Shown: positions 7,794 through 16,872, numbered from the stretch's first letter. The stretch: 57,318 nucleotides of DNA from Bacteroidales bacterium UBA1410 (GCA_002305015.1 DBPW01000024.1:1-57318), one strand, 5' to 3'. A program made the numbers and translations. The notes: generated from the letters alone by a model not told the origin.

Positions 7794-8377
7794 ATATAGA
7801 CTTTTCAAAATCAAACGGTTTAGTGCCTGCAATTATTCAACACACCCTTACCGGACAGGTATTGATGTTGGGTTACATGAACGAAGAGGCACTGGAAAAA
7901 ACAAAAGCCGAAGGCAAAGTTACTTTTTTCAGTAGAAGTAAAAATCGATTATGGACAAAAGGGGAAACATCGGGAAATTACCTGATTGTGGACGAAATCC
8001 TCACCGATTGCGACGGCGATACGCTTCTCATAAAAGTATATCCGCAAGGCCCAACCTGCCACACCGGCTCGACATCGTGTTTTAAAGAAGAATCGGCAAA
8101 AGGGTTTCTTTACAAGCTGGAAAGAACCATTGAACAACGTATCGCATCGGATGCAGAAAATTCTTATACCAACACACTCTTCAAAAAAGGAGTAAACAAA
8201 GTTGCACAAAAAGTAGGAGAAGAAGCTGTGGAACTGATAATAGAAGCGAAAGACAACAATATCGATTTGTTTAAAAACGAAGCAGCCGATCTCTTGTATC
8301 ACTTCCTTATTCTGTTGAAGACAAAGAATCTGAAATTGACCGATATTGAAGAGGTCCTTCAAGGAAGATCGAAGTAA
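7790..8377 (+). CDS. hisI: Bifunctional phosphoribosyl-AMP cyclohydrolase / phosphoribosyl-ATP pyrophosphatase
   Basis: A HisI-HisE fusion (often called hisIE) of 195 residues that performs steps two and three of the pathway. The N-terminal cyclohydrolase domain (about 1-105) shows MLGYMNEEAL, FFSRSKNRLWTKGETSGN and the metal site DCDGDTLL with the cysteines of PTCHTGSTSCF. The C-terminal pyrophosphatase domain (about 110-195) has the MazG-like helices with KVGEEAVELIIEAK and NEAADLLYHFL. It is the last gene of the operon and is followed within 5 bases by a strong terminator. Confidence 0.95.
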   Translation: MNIDFSKSNGLVPAIIQHTLTGQVLMLGYMNEEALEKTKAEGKVTFFSRSKNRLWTKGETSGNYLIVDEILTDCDGDTLLIKVYPQGPTCHTGSTSCFKEESAKGFLYKLERTIEQRIASDAENSYTNTLFKKGVNKVAQKVGEEAVELIIEAKDNNIDLFKNEAADLLYHFLILLKTKNLKLTDIEEVLQGRSK

Positions 8378-8381
8378 AAAC

Positions 8382-8420
8382 AAAACAACCTGACTTCGTA
8401 AAGAAGCAGGTTGTTTTTCA
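8382..8420. terminator. Terminator after the his operon
   Basis: AAAACAACCTG (8382-8392) pairs perfectly with CAGGTTGTTTT (8407-8417) around a 14-base loop whose ends can also pair partly (CTTC with GAAG). A-tracts and T-tracts flank both sides, so it could serve both the his operon and the rpmA transcript converging on it. Confidence 0.85.
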
Positions 8421-8473
8421 ACTCAACTATTTTATGGTTTTAAATTTCCATACAAACTTCGGTCAGCACCGAA

Positions 8474-8743
8474 TCAGGCTTCTGCCCCGATCTTCGGAAC
8501 TACCGACACATACGAACGATTGTCTCTCTTCTTACGAAATACGACAACACCATCGATTAATGCAAAGAGAGTATGATCTTTACCTATCCCTACATTTTCT
8601 CCCGGATGATGAACCGTTCCGCGCTGACGAACCAAGATATTCCCTGCTTTAGCAGCCTGTCCGCCAAATATTTTAACTCCTAATCGTTTACTTTCCGATT
8701 CACGACCGTTCTTTGAACTACCAACACCTTTCTTATGTGCCAT
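8474..8743 (-). CDS. rpmA: 50S ribosomal protein L27
   Basis: L27 lies near the peptidyl-transferase centre of the large ribosomal subunit, where its N-terminus touches tRNA. The 89-residue sequence begins AHKKGVGSSKNGRES and contains GNILVRQRGT and the GKDHTLFAL block, all diagnostic. Unlike Firmicutes L27 it has no extra cleaved N-terminal peptide. It lies 20 bases downstream of rplU in the nearly universal rplU-rpmA operon and ends facing the his operon terminator. Confidence 0.97.
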   Translation of the reverse strand: MAHKKGVGSSKNGRESESKRLGVKIFGGQAAKAGNILVRQRGTVHHPGENVGIGKDHTLFALIDGVVVFRKKRDNRSYVSVVPKIGAEA

Positions 8744-8763
8744 TTTCTTCTGATTTTAACTGA

Positions 8764-9075
8764 TTAAGCAATGATTTCTTTTACTTGAATTTGCGAGAAC
8801 TGCTGACGATGACCGTTCAGTTTCTGATATCCTTTTCTTCTTTTCTTTTTGAAAACAAGAACTTTATCCCCTTTAACATGTGAAAGTACTTCGGCAACCA
8901 CTTTTGCTCCTTCAATTACCGGTGTACCCACCGTAACATTGCCCTCGTTATCGATAAGCATTACTTTTTCGAATTCTACTTCGCTGCCTTCGTCGGCTTT
9001 GAGTCTGTGAACAAATAATTTTTGGCCTTGCTGAACTTTAAATTGTTGGCCCTGAATATCTACAATTACGTACAT
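8764..9075 (-). CDS. rplU: 50S ribosomal protein L21
   Basis: L21 is a large-subunit protein that binds 23S rRNA. The 103-residue sequence starts MYVIVDIQGQQFKVQ and has the C-terminal signature KVLVFKKKRRKGYQKLNGHRQ. It is the first gene of the rplU-rpmA pair. The transcript should begin near 9150 and carry a leader of roughly 75 bases, in which a small CCTATT/AATAGG hairpin (9139-9155) lies near the predicted 5' end. Whether that hairpin is regulatory is unknown. Confidence 0.97.
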   Translation of the reverse strand: MYVIVDIQGQQFKVQQGQKLFVHRLKADEGSEVEFEKVMLIDNEGNVTVGTPVIEGAKVVAEVLSHVKGDKVLVFKKKRRKGYQKLNGHRQQFSQIQVKEIIA

Positions 9076-9157
9076 ATTAAAAAATAACTTTTTGTTACCT
9101 GCCTGAGGCGAGCCGATTGTAACGACTTCTTATATGGCCTATTGGCAAAATAGGTTG

Positions 9158-9189
9158 CAAAGATACCTATTTTTATCAATAAAACCAAA
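9158..9189 (-). promoter_or_regulatory. Putative rplU-rpmA promoter
   Basis: On the minus strand TTTG (9189-9186) and TATCTTTG (9165-9158) are separated by 20 bases, a full match to the Bacteroidetes -33/-7 consensus. It lies about 83 bases upstream of the rplU start and only 28 bases from the IS30-like repeat copy B. Confidence 0.7.
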
Positions 9190-9216
9190 ATCGCAGGCGA
9201 TTTTTTACCTATGTAG

Positions 9217-9270
9217 AGTCAACCGGCACATGCGAATTTACGCGAATTGTTTGTAAAACTCATTTTTCGG
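9217..9270. repeat. Dispersed 54-bp repeat, copy B
   Basis: This segment is 48/54 identical to 179-232 in the same orientation. On the minus strand it reads SPKNEFYKQFA then TAA, matching the C-terminal tip of the degraded IS30-family transposase at 200-407. No other transposase sequence is recognisable beside it, so only the end of the element is left. It occupies most of the 290-base gap between rplU and the TPR gene, just upstream of the rplU promoter. The rest of that gap shows nothing else recognisable. Confidence 0.65.
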
Positions 9271-9365
9271 CGAAATGCAGTGTGAACCCCTAAGCGCATG
9301 TAAATGAAGAAAGCGCCGGGAAGAAACGAAATTACCCAACATTGAATCCGGCCTGATTGCGGGAT

Positions 9366-10793
9366 TTAATATTTGATATTTTTAAAAAGTATGCGATTTT
9401 CCCTTGCCTCGTTTAATTGAGCAAGCAATTTATCCCGCCCGTATTTCGAAAAATCGGTGTTCTCGTTATTGGTGATAAGATTGAGCAACGCACGCAGTTC
9501 ATCATCAGAAAAGCGGCTGATGATTTCATCAAAAGGTTCTTTGGCACCAATTTCGAAACGCACGATCGCCAGTTTGGATTTTGCTGCCGGGTAATCGGGA
9601 TCCAACTCCAGAAGTTGTTCAAGATATTCTTCCGCTTGTTCAAATTTTTCACGAGCCACACTCACATTAGCCAAACGGTCGATGATATATTCGTTGTCGG
9701 GCGATTCCATCGACGCTTTCATGTATGCTGTTTCGGCAGCCGCATAATCTTCATTGTAAAAATCCAGGTCTCCTTCGAGCATGAAATATTCCCATGTATT
9801 TTTCTCAGCCTCGGGAATTTGCTCAAATATCTCTTGAGCTTTATCGAAATTTTGCTGAACAATATAGACGTGTGCCTTTTTCAACAAAATACCTTCGGGC
9901 CCAAATTTTTCTTCTTTCCGATCGATAATTTTCATCATCTCTTCATACTGCTCCATCACTTCATAACCATCCAGCAACGAATCGTACAAACTTTCGTCGT
10001 TGGGGGCTTCTTCCAAACATTCTTCAAAAATGTGGAGGGCCTCTTCCACATTATCGTTCATATAAAGCGAAAGAGCTTTCATCTTTAATGTCGGAATATC
10101 CTTTTCGTTAATCGTAAGGGCAAAATCAAAGGCATCCACTGCTTTGTCGTATTCCTCGTTCATGGAATACAATTTGCCGAGATTTGTCCATCCGTCGAAA
10201 GAATAGGGGTCACTGTCGAGCAACTTATTGTTATATTCGATGGCCTTTTCGAGATTGCCTTCCATTTCATAGGCATAAGACAGATCATTAAATACATCGG
10301 TGTCAACCACACCCAGCTTCATGCTTTCTTCGAGGAAGAAGATCGCCCGATCGAATTGATCCACATCGTTATACATATATCCTACTTCGGTAAGGAAAGT
10401 ATAAAGATCGAACTCCGGAATATTTTCCGACATGACCTCATCGATTATTTTGGCCGCCTCGTCAAACTTTTTAAGACGCAACAACGACTCGACTTTCAAC
10501 AACGGGAGCTCTATATCGCCGTCATTTGTGATACGGGACAAATAATCATGGGCTTCCTCATATTTCTCCAAATAAACCAGTTTTTTGGCGTATTGCAACA
10601 TAAGCTCCGAATTTCCGGGATGCATTTTGAGACCTTCTTCAATGACATGTTCTGCTTCGTTATAATCTCCCAATTCGACGTAATATTGTGCCAATAAAGC
10701 AAATTCGTCGGCATCGAGATAGATTTTTTTACCCAGCGCACGCATTTGTTCGTACTTCTCGATTAATGCATCCATATTTACTTCGTCATCCAT
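9366..10793 (-). CDS. Tetratricopeptide-repeat protein
   Basis: A 475-residue acidic protein built almost wholly of helical TPR-like repeats, with typical pieces such as YNEAEHVIEEGLKMHPGN (about 44-61), LEKAIEYNNKLLDSDPYSFD and AWTIL-like successors such as YDKAVDAFDFALTINEKD. There is no signal peptide or membrane segment, so it is probably a cytoplasmic scaffold. The family is common in Bacteroidales as a hypothetical TPR protein; its partner is not known to me. It lies 50 bases downstream of glnS on the same strand and may be co-transcribed with tsaD and glnS. The N-terminus (MDDEVNMDALIEKYE) has a second ATG at codon 7. Confidence 0.85.
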   Translation of the reverse strand: MDDEVNMDALIEKYEQMRALGKKIYLDADEFALLAQYYVELGDYNEAEHVIEEGLKMHPGNSELMLQYAKKLVYLEKYEEAHDYLSRITNDGDIELPLLKVESLLRLKKFDEAAKIIDEVMSENIPEFDLYTFLTEVGYMYNDVDQFDRAIFFLEESMKLGVVDTDVFNDLSYAYEMEGNLEKAIEYNNKLLDSDPYSFDGWTNLGKLYSMNEEYDKAVDAFDFALTINEKDIPTLKMKALSLYMNDNVEEALHIFEECLEEAPNDESLYDSLLDGYEVMEQYEEMMKIIDRKEEKFGPEGILLKKAHVYIVQQNFDKAQEIFEQIPEAEKNTWEYFMLEGDLDFYNEDYAAAETAYMKASMESPDNEYIIDRLANVSVAREKFEQAEEYLEQLLELDPDYPAAKSKLAIVRFEIGAKEPFDEIISRFSDDELRALLNLITNNENTDFSKYGRDKLLAQLNEARENRILFKNIKY

Positions 10794-10843
10794 TTTTTAG
10801 TACTCCCTTTATCAAAAGTCAAAAAGATCAATTGATTTTAAAT

Positions 10844-12544
10844 TCAATGCTGTTTTATCTTACTCCAAGAATCTTTCAATGCCACCGTACGGTTAAATAT
10901 TAAATGGTCTTTAGTAGAATCCGGATCCACATTGAAATATCCGATACGCTGAAATTGAAAACTATCAAAAGGTTGAGCATCTTTTAGATACATCTCGATT
11001 TTGCAGTTTTTCTTTACAATCAGCGAATTGGGATTCAACAATTCTTTAAAATCTTTGTCCTTTTCTTCTCCGGGATTCTCTACCAAAAACAACCGGTCAA
11101 ACAAACGCACTTCGGCATCCAAACTGTGAGGCACCGACACCCAGTGTATGGTACCCTTAACCTTGCGGTTAGCGTTGGGCATACCGCTTCGCGTAGTAGG
11201 ATCATATTCGGCATAAACTTCAACCACATTTCCGTTCTCATCCTTTTTACAACCGGTACATCTTACGATGTATGCATTTTTCAAACGCACTTCGTTTCCG
11301 GGGGTAAGGCGGAAATACATCTTTGGCGGATTTTCCATAAAGTCGTCTCGCTCAATCCACAGTTCTCTGCTAAACATCACTTCGCGAGTTCCCATGGTCT
11401 CGTCCTCGGGATTGTTGACAGCCGTTACTGTTTCCTCTTTTCCTTCAGGATAATTGGTAATGATGAGTTTAACCGGATCAAGAACACCCGAAACACGCAT
11501 ATCTCTTTTGTTGAGGTCTTCGCGAATACTGTGTTCTAATAGCGAAACATCGATGATTGCTTCGTATTTGGTATAACCGATATCATTTATAAAATTTCGG
11601 ATGGATTGAGGCGTGTATCCCCTGCGTCGCAAGCCGCAAAGCGTCGGCATACGAGGATCATCCCAACCGCTCACTCTTTTTTCCTGCACCAACTGCAAAA
11701 GTTTGCGTTTGCTCATCACCGTATAGGTCATGTTTAACCGATTAAACTCGATCTGTCGTGGACGATAATCTCCATCGGCTAACTGATCGATGAACCAGTC
11801 GTAGAGTGGACGATGGTGCTCAAATTCCAAGGTGCACAACGAATGAGTAACCCCTTCAAAATAATCGCACTGTCCGTGTGCAAAGTCGTACATGGGATAA
11901 GCTTTCCATTTTGTTCCCGTACGATGATGCGGTAAATGAATGATGCGGTACATAATGGGATCGCGCAAGTGCATATTGGGTGAGGACATATCGATTTTGG
12001 CGCGCAGTACCATTTTCCCTTCGGGAATTTCCCCCGAATTCATTTTATGAAACAATTCGAGCGATTCTTCCACCGGGCGATCGCGATACGGACTGTTTAT
12101 GCCGGGCTGGGTCGGAGTGCCCTTCTGTTTGGCAATTTCTTCGGCCGGCTGTTCATCCACATACGCCTTACCTTCTTTAATCAGTTTCACGGCAAAATCC
12201 CAAAGCTGCTGAAAATAATCGGAAGCATAATAGATATTTTTCCATTGGAAACCAAGCCATCGAATATCTTCCATAATGGAATCCACATACTCGACATCTT
12301 CTTTCACAGGGTTTGTATCGTCGAATCGGAGATTGCAAATGCCGCCATATTTCTCGGCAATGCCAAAATCAAGACAGATTGCCTTTGCATGTCCGATATG
12401 CAGATAACCATTGGGTTCAGGCGGGAATCGGGTTTGAACACGACCGCCGTTTTTACCTTCTCGTAAATCATTTTCAACAATCTCTTCAATGAAATTGAGG
12501 CTTCTTTTATTCTCCTCCAACTTGGAATTTTCTGTAAATGACAT
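10844..12544 (-). CDS. glnS: Glutaminyl-tRNA synthetase
   Basis: A class I aminoacyl-tRNA synthetase that charges tRNA-Gln directly. The HIGH signature appears as PPEPNGYLHIGHAKA (about 42-56) and the KMSKS equivalent as VMSKRKL near residue 276. The tRNA-Gln-specific beta-barrel anticodon-binding domains occupy the C-terminal 230 residues. The 566-residue length is close to the E. coli enzyme. It starts 15 bases after the tsaD stop on the same strand, so the two are probably co-transcribed. Its presence argues for the direct route to Gln-tRNA. Confidence 0.96.
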   Translation of the reverse strand: MSFTENSKLEENKRSLNFIEEIVENDLREGKNGGRVQTRFPPEPNGYLHIGHAKAICLDFGIAEKYGGICNLRFDDTNPVKEDVEYVDSIMEDIRWLGFQWKNIYYASDYFQQLWDFAVKLIKEGKAYVDEQPAEEIAKQKGTPTQPGINSPYRDRPVEESLELFHKMNSGEIPEGKMVLRAKIDMSSPNMHLRDPIMYRIIHLPHHRTGTKWKAYPMYDFAHGQCDYFEGVTHSLCTLEFEHHRPLYDWFIDQLADGDYRPRQIEFNRLNMTYTVMSKRKLLQLVQEKRVSGWDDPRMPTLCGLRRRGYTPQSIRNFINDIGYTKYEAIIDVSLLEHSIREDLNKRDMRVSGVLDPVKLIITNYPEGKEETVTAVNNPEDETMGTREVMFSRELWIERDDFMENPPKMYFRLTPGNEVRLKNAYIVRCTGCKKDENGNVVEVYAEYDPTTRSGMPNANRKVKGTIHWVSVPHSLDAEVRLFDRLFLVENPGEEKDKDFKELLNPNSLIVKKNCKIEMYLKDAQPFDSFQFQRIGYFNVDPDSTKDHLIFNRTVALKDSWSKIKQH

Positions 12545-12559
12545 GGATATGTATTTAAA

Positions 12560-13594
12560 TTAGTATATTGCTACTCTTGCGTATGGAGCCACATCGGGAC
12601 TGCAAAAATCATTATCGAGGTATTTGTAGTATCCGGTTATAGCAACCATAGCTGCATTATCGGTGGTATAAGAAAATTTCGGAATATGAATTTTCCAATG
12701 ATATTTTTTTGCATATTTTTCAAATGCATCACGCAAACCGGAGTTCGCCGAAACACCACCGGCAACGGCAACTTCCTTAATATTTAAATCGTTGGCTGCA
12801 CGATATAATTTATCCATCAAGATATCGATAATCGTTTTTTGCAACGATGCACACAAATCCGCCTTGTTTTTTTCGATAAAGCCGGGATCGGTTTTTAATT
12901 CGTCTCGCAAAAAATACAAAAACGATGTTTTCAGTCCGCTAAAACTGTAGTCGTACCCGGCAACATGGGGTTTACTGAAAGTAAATTTTTTCGGATCCCC
13001 TTGTTTGGCAAGTCTGTCCACCACAGGTCCTCCGGGATAACCCAATCCCATTACTTTGGCACATTTATCGAATGCTTCACCGGCAGCATCGTCGATGGTC
13101 TGCCCGATAATCTCCATATCGTTGTACGATTTTACAAGGATAATCTGCGAATTTCCCCCTGAAACCAACAAACAAAGAAACGGGAAATCGGGTTGCGAGT
13201 CATCCTCTTCGCTTTCCTTAATGAAATGAGCCAGCACATGCGCCTGCAAATGATTGACATCGATCATGGGAATATTTAATGCCGTAGAAAACCCCTTCGC
13301 AAAGGATGTTCCCACCAGCAACGAACCCAATAAGCCGGGTCCACGGGTAAAAGCAATCGCCGAAAGCTCGTCCTTCGACACCCCCGCCTGTTTCAATGCA
13401 TCGTGTACCACCGGAATAATATTTTGTTGATGTGCACGCGATGCCAATTCGGGAACAACACCTCCGTATCGTTCGTGCACCGACTGATTGGCAATTACAT
13501 TCGACAATATTACTCCATCACGGATAACTGCAGCCGAAGTATCATCACATGAAGATTCAATTCCTAAAATGACAATTCTTTTTTCATTCCGCAT
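12560..13594 (-). CDS. tsaD: tRNA N6-threonylcarbamoyladenosine transferase
   Basis: TsaD (Kae1/YgjD) is the catalytic ASKHA-fold subunit that transfers the threonylcarbamoyl group to A37 of ANN-decoding tRNAs. The metal-binding histidines are His115 and His119 in NHLQAHVLAH; GIESSCDDTS (11-20) and LLVSGGNSQI are also diagnostic. The 344-residue length is normal. It heads a minus-strand group with glnS and perhaps the TPR gene, so two tRNA-directed functions share a transcript. A promoter-like TACCTTTG stands 8 bases upstream of the ATG. Confidence 0.96.
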   Translation of the reverse strand: MRNEKRIVILGIESSCDDTSAAVIRDGVILSNVIANQSVHERYGGVVPELASRAHQQNIIPVVHDALKQAGVSKDELSAIAFTRGPGLLGSLLVGTSFAKGFSTALNIPMIDVNHLQAHVLAHFIKESEEDDSQPDFPFLCLLVSGGNSQIILVKSYNDMEIIGQTIDDAAGEAFDKCAKVMGLGYPGGPVVDRLAKQGDPKKFTFSKPHVAGYDYSFSGLKTSFLYFLRDELKTDPGFIEKNKADLCASLQKTIIDILMDKLYRAANDLNIKEVAVAGGVSANSGLRDAFEKYAKKYHWKIHIPKFSYTTDNAAMVAITGYYKYLDNDFCSPDVAPYARVAIY

Positions 13595-13602
13595 AGCAAA
13601 TA

Positions 13603-13610
13603 CAAAGGTA
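13603..13610 (-). promoter_or_regulatory. Putative -7 element upstream of tsaD
   Basis: TACCTTTG on the minus strand matches TAnnTTTG exactly. It lies so close to the tsaD ATG that the transcript would be nearly leaderless. No good -33 match was found, so the call is tentative. Confidence 0.45.
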
Positions 13611-13654
13611 AGTGAAAAAATGGAAATATACAGCGCTTTCCTATCTTCATTTTA

Positions 13655-15061
13655 TCAGAAACTTACATCCAACCGTAAGCTCCCCTGAATGGCGTGAGGA
13701 TTATGGCGATAAGTAAAACGGTGAACATATTCCACACGAAAAAAGCCCATCACATTAATGGCTCCTACAGAAGCTTCGATATACGGTGTTTTTTTCATGA
13801 CGGCAGTTACTTCCGGAAAAATAAAAAGCCCGTTTTCGAAGGTCGGCATATTTTTATCGCTTAACTTGCTGTACACTGTTCGAAAAGTAATCAACTCTTT
13901 TGTTCCCCATTTTTGGAAGAGAGGCACCCGATAGAGCAACCATTGATTCCCTATGAAAGCAGTACGTAGCGCGTATTGTTTGTCACCTGCAAATTCGATA
14001 GCCGGCGTACAATAAAACGCGCTGTTTTCGATCGGATTTCTACTGTGTTGATTGGGATAAAGCAATAGAGGAAAGGGTATAGTCCCTTTGATTTTCTGAA
14101 TTCCGGCCGACACATCAATCCGACCGTAATCGCCAATGACAAAACGTTCCTGCACTGTGGCTTCAGCTCTGGCATATGACCAGCTACCACCTAGAAAACC
14201 ATTCAAGGCTTTGGTGTAGGACACCGTGAAGATGGGTTTACCGTAAGTCAACAAGAGTCGCTTTCTGCGGTATTGATAATACCTTTCCTCAGGGGTATAA
14301 CGAAGCAGTATCCCCACTTCGCCGGTTTTTAAATTCTCATGCGGAATCGGCTCATTATCGGCTCCGATGCTTGTGAAAGAAAAACCGTCTCCCGGCATAA
14401 CGGTGGAGGTGCGAATCCATGTTTGCCAGGCAAATCCCCACAACGTTTCTTTTTCATAATGCAATTCGGCAAAATTCCGGTAAGCCGTAGCACCTTCGGA
14501 ACGTTTGTACATATACAGCACGGCATCGTTCGGCGAACGCGGATGTAACTCTGCAAAGGGATAAATGTCGTTTTCGTAAATGATGGAAAGGTTATTTTTA
14601 GGAAATTCGTCTTCACAATAGATCGGCTTGTTGAACGACCAAGTTGCTTCGCCTCTGTATTTCACTTTCTCATCCCTGAAACCGTAAGCCATATACCCTT
14701 TCAGGAACAGATGCGGATGAAATCGTGCCGTTGATGCAAAGCCTGCTCTCAGTCGAAATCCTTCCAGCTGATTATAAGCAGGGAGGGTTTGAATACGCCC
14801 GAAATCGAAAGCATTGGTTTGTGGATCTCCCAACGGAAACCAATCATCCAAGACCAAATTAACCAACGTATCTGCCAGGTATAGGATCGGCATAAATCTG
14901 TCTCCCACCTTTACAGGGAACCTGCCCACCAAATCGACGGAGGTATTTTGTTGAATTTGATAAACAGAATCGACAGCTGCACTTTTCCGGGATAGGATTT
15001 GACCGGACATAAAGGTAATCCATGACAAATAAAAAGCAAAGACTAATCCGATCCTTTTCAT
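13655..15061 (-). CDS. Outer-membrane barrel protein, DUF5686-like, short form
   Basis: A 468-residue protein with an N-terminal signal peptide (hydrophobic run at 5-20, then SGQILS). Its body resembles the C-terminal barrel half of DUF5686 proteins: LEGFRLRAGFASTARF, FLKGYMAYGFRDEKVKYRG, and a last strand ending in an aromatic residue (LRLDVSF), typical of outer-membrane barrels. Full DUF5686 proteins run 700-850 residues and carry more domains upstream; those are absent here. A longer relative lies at 35838-37970. It is 10 bases downstream of ettA on the same strand, so they probably share a transcript although no functional link is evident. The molecular role is unknown. Confidence 0.7.
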   Translation of the reverse strand: MKRIGLVFAFYLSWITFMSGQILSRKSAAVDSVYQIQQNTSVDLVGRFPVKVGDRFMPILYLADTLVNLVLDDWFPLGDPQTNAFDFGRIQTLPAYNQLEGFRLRAGFASTARFHPHLFLKGYMAYGFRDEKVKYRGEATWSFNKPIYCEDEFPKNNLSIIYENDIYPFAELHPRSPNDAVLYMYKRSEGATAYRNFAELHYEKETLWGFAWQTWIRTSTVMPGDGFSFTSIGADNEPIPHENLKTGEVGILLRYTPEERYYQYRRKRLLLTYGKPIFTVSYTKALNGFLGGSWSYARAEATVQERFVIGDYGRIDVSAGIQKIKGTIPFPLLLYPNQHSRNPIENSAFYCTPAIEFAGDKQYALRTAFIGNQWLLYRVPLFQKWGTKELITFRTVYSKLSDKNMPTFENGLFIFPEVTAVMKKTPYIEASVGAINVMGFFRVEYVHRFTYRHNPHAIQGSLRLDVSF

Positions 15062-15071
15062 CTGATGGCAA

Positions 15072-16751
15072 TTAAAATTTGCGGTAACGGATTCTTTTGG
15101 GCTCTACATTGCCAAGACGCCTCTTTTTGTTTTCTTCGTATTCGCTGTATGAACCTTCAAAATAAAATACTTCGGAATTGCCTTCAAAAGCAAGAATATG
15201 CGTGCAGATACGATCGAGAAACCAACGGTCGTGTGAAATCACGACGGCACATCCGGCAAAGTTTTCGAGTCCTTCTTCCAAAGCTCGAAGAGTATTGACA
15301 TCGATATCGTTGGTAGGCTCATCGAGTAGCAACACGTTTGCACCCGCTTTGAGCGTTAATGCCAAGTGCAATCGGTTTCGCTCTCCGCCGGAGAGAACAC
15401 CACAGCGTTTTTCCTGATCGGCTCCGGTAAAATTAAATCGCGCAAGGTAGGCCCGGGCATTGACTTCCTTCCCACCTATGCGTACAAATTCCGATCCGCC
15501 TGAAACAACTTCATATACCGTTTTTTCCGGATGGATAGCCGCATGCTGCTGGTCTACATAGGCCGTAACAACGGTTTCTCCGATTTCGAACATTCCCTTG
15601 TCGGGCTTCTCTATCCCTTGTATAAGGCGGAAAAGCGTTGTTTTTCCTGCACCATTGGGACCGATGACACCCACAATACCATTAGGAGGAAGCACAAAAT
15701 TCAAATCGTTAAACAATACCTTATCGCCATATGCTTTTGCCACATGATGTGCTTCAATCACTTTGTTTCCCAGACGAGGTCCATTGGGGATAAAAATTTC
15801 CAATTTTTCTTCCCGTTCTTTCTGATCTTGATTCAATAATTGTTCATATGAATTTAATCGGGCTTTTCCTTTAGCATGCCTTGCCTTTGGGGACATACGT
15901 ATCCACTCCAATTCCCTTTCCAATGTTTTACGACGTCTTCCGGCTTGTTTTTCTTCCATTTCGAGCCGTTTGGTTTTTTGTTCCAACCACGACGTGTAAT
16001 TTCCTTTCCAAGGTATGCCTTCCCCTCTATCCAACTCGAGAATCCAACCGGCTACATGATCGAGAAAATAGCGGTCGTGGGTTACACAAATGACCGTTCC
16101 TTTATATTGTTGCAGATGCTGCTCCAGCCAATCGATGGATTCGGCATCGAGATGATTGGTAGGCTCGTCGAGCAACAAGACATCGGGCTCCTGCAGCAGC
16201 AGCCTACAAAGTGCCACCCGTCGCCGCTCACCTCCTGACAGTTCGCTCACCGGCTGATCCTCAGGCGGACACCGCAACGCATCCATAGCCCTTTCCAAAC
16301 GGTTATCGACATTCCATCCGTCTGCAGCATCCAGCTTATCCTGTATTTCGGCCTGACGTGCAAACAAAGCATTCATCTTGTCCTCGTTTTCGTAATATTC
16401 CGGCAAACCGAATTTTGCATTAATATCTTCATATTCAGCCAACAGGTCCATAACGGGTTGCACCCCTTCGCGCACCACATCGATAACGGTTTTATCGGGA
16501 TCGAGTTTCGGATCTTGCTCAAGATATCCTACCGAAAAACTTTTATCGGAAACAACTTCTCCTTGATATTCCTTTTCGATGCCGGCAATAATTTTCAGCA
16601 AAGTGGATTTTCCCGAACCATTAAGTCCGATAATACCTATTTTAGCTCCATAGAAAAAAGAAAGATAGATGTCTTTTAATACTTGTTTATGGGGTGGATA
16701 GGTTTTACTTACACCTACCATCGAAAAAATAATCTTTTTATCGTCTGTCAT
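15072..16751 (-). CDS. ettA: Energy-dependent translational throttle protein EttA (ABC-F ATPase)
   Basis: A soluble tandem ABC ATPase of the ABC-F group, not a transporter. EttA binds the ribosomal E site and gates the first steps of elongation according to the ATP/ADP ratio. Two Walker A motifs (GLNGSGKST near 42 and GPNGAGKTT in the second half), two LSGGER signatures, and two Walker B blocks (LLLDEPTNHLD and LLLDEPTNDID) are intact. The inter-domain linker has the charged sequence RRRKTLERELEWIRMSPKAR, typical of EttA. Length, 559 residues, fits the family (about 555). No membrane segment is present. A TATCTTTG promoter match lies upstream. Confidence 0.93.
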   Translation of the reverse strand: MTDDKKIIFSMVGVSKTYPPHKQVLKDIYLSFFYGAKIGIIGLNGSGKSTLLKIIAGIEKEYQGEVVSDKSFSVGYLEQDPKLDPDKTVIDVVREGVQPVMDLLAEYEDINAKFGLPEYYENEDKMNALFARQAEIQDKLDAADGWNVDNRLERAMDALRCPPEDQPVSELSGGERRRVALCRLLLQEPDVLLLDEPTNHLDAESIDWLEQHLQQYKGTVICVTHDRYFLDHVAGWILELDRGEGIPWKGNYTSWLEQKTKRLEMEEKQAGRRRKTLERELEWIRMSPKARHAKGKARLNSYEQLLNQDQKEREEKLEIFIPNGPRLGNKVIEAHHVAKAYGDKVLFNDLNFVLPPNGIVGVIGPNGAGKTTLFRLIQGIEKPDKGMFEIGETVVTAYVDQQHAAIHPEKTVYEVVSGGSEFVRIGGKEVNARAYLARFNFTGADQEKRCGVLSGGERNRLHLALTLKAGANVLLLDEPTNDIDVNTLRALEEGLENFAGCAVVISHDRWFLDRICTHILAFEGNSEVFYFEGSYSEYEENKKRRLGNVEPKRIRYRKF

Positions 16752-16795
16752 AAAATTTTAGAATAATTACAAGCGCTATATAAAAATTTTTTGCG

Positions 16796-16803
16796 CAAAG
16801 ATA
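16796..16803 (-). promoter_or_regulatory. Putative -7 element of ettA
   Basis: TATCTTTG on the minus strand matches TAnnTTTG exactly and is 44 bases upstream of the ettA ATG. A TTTC about 21 bases further upstream is a weak -33 candidate. Confidence 0.6.
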
Positions 16804-16872
16804 ACGACTTAGCTCCATTAGACGAAATATAAAAAGGCCGGAGAATGGCTCTCCGATAGGAATACAAACGCA

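Noticed and set aside
9076..9160. Possible L21 autoregulatory leader
   Set aside because: Only one 6-bp hairpin is visible and I cannot match it to a known ribosomal-protein leader, so it is noted in the rplU entry rather than called.
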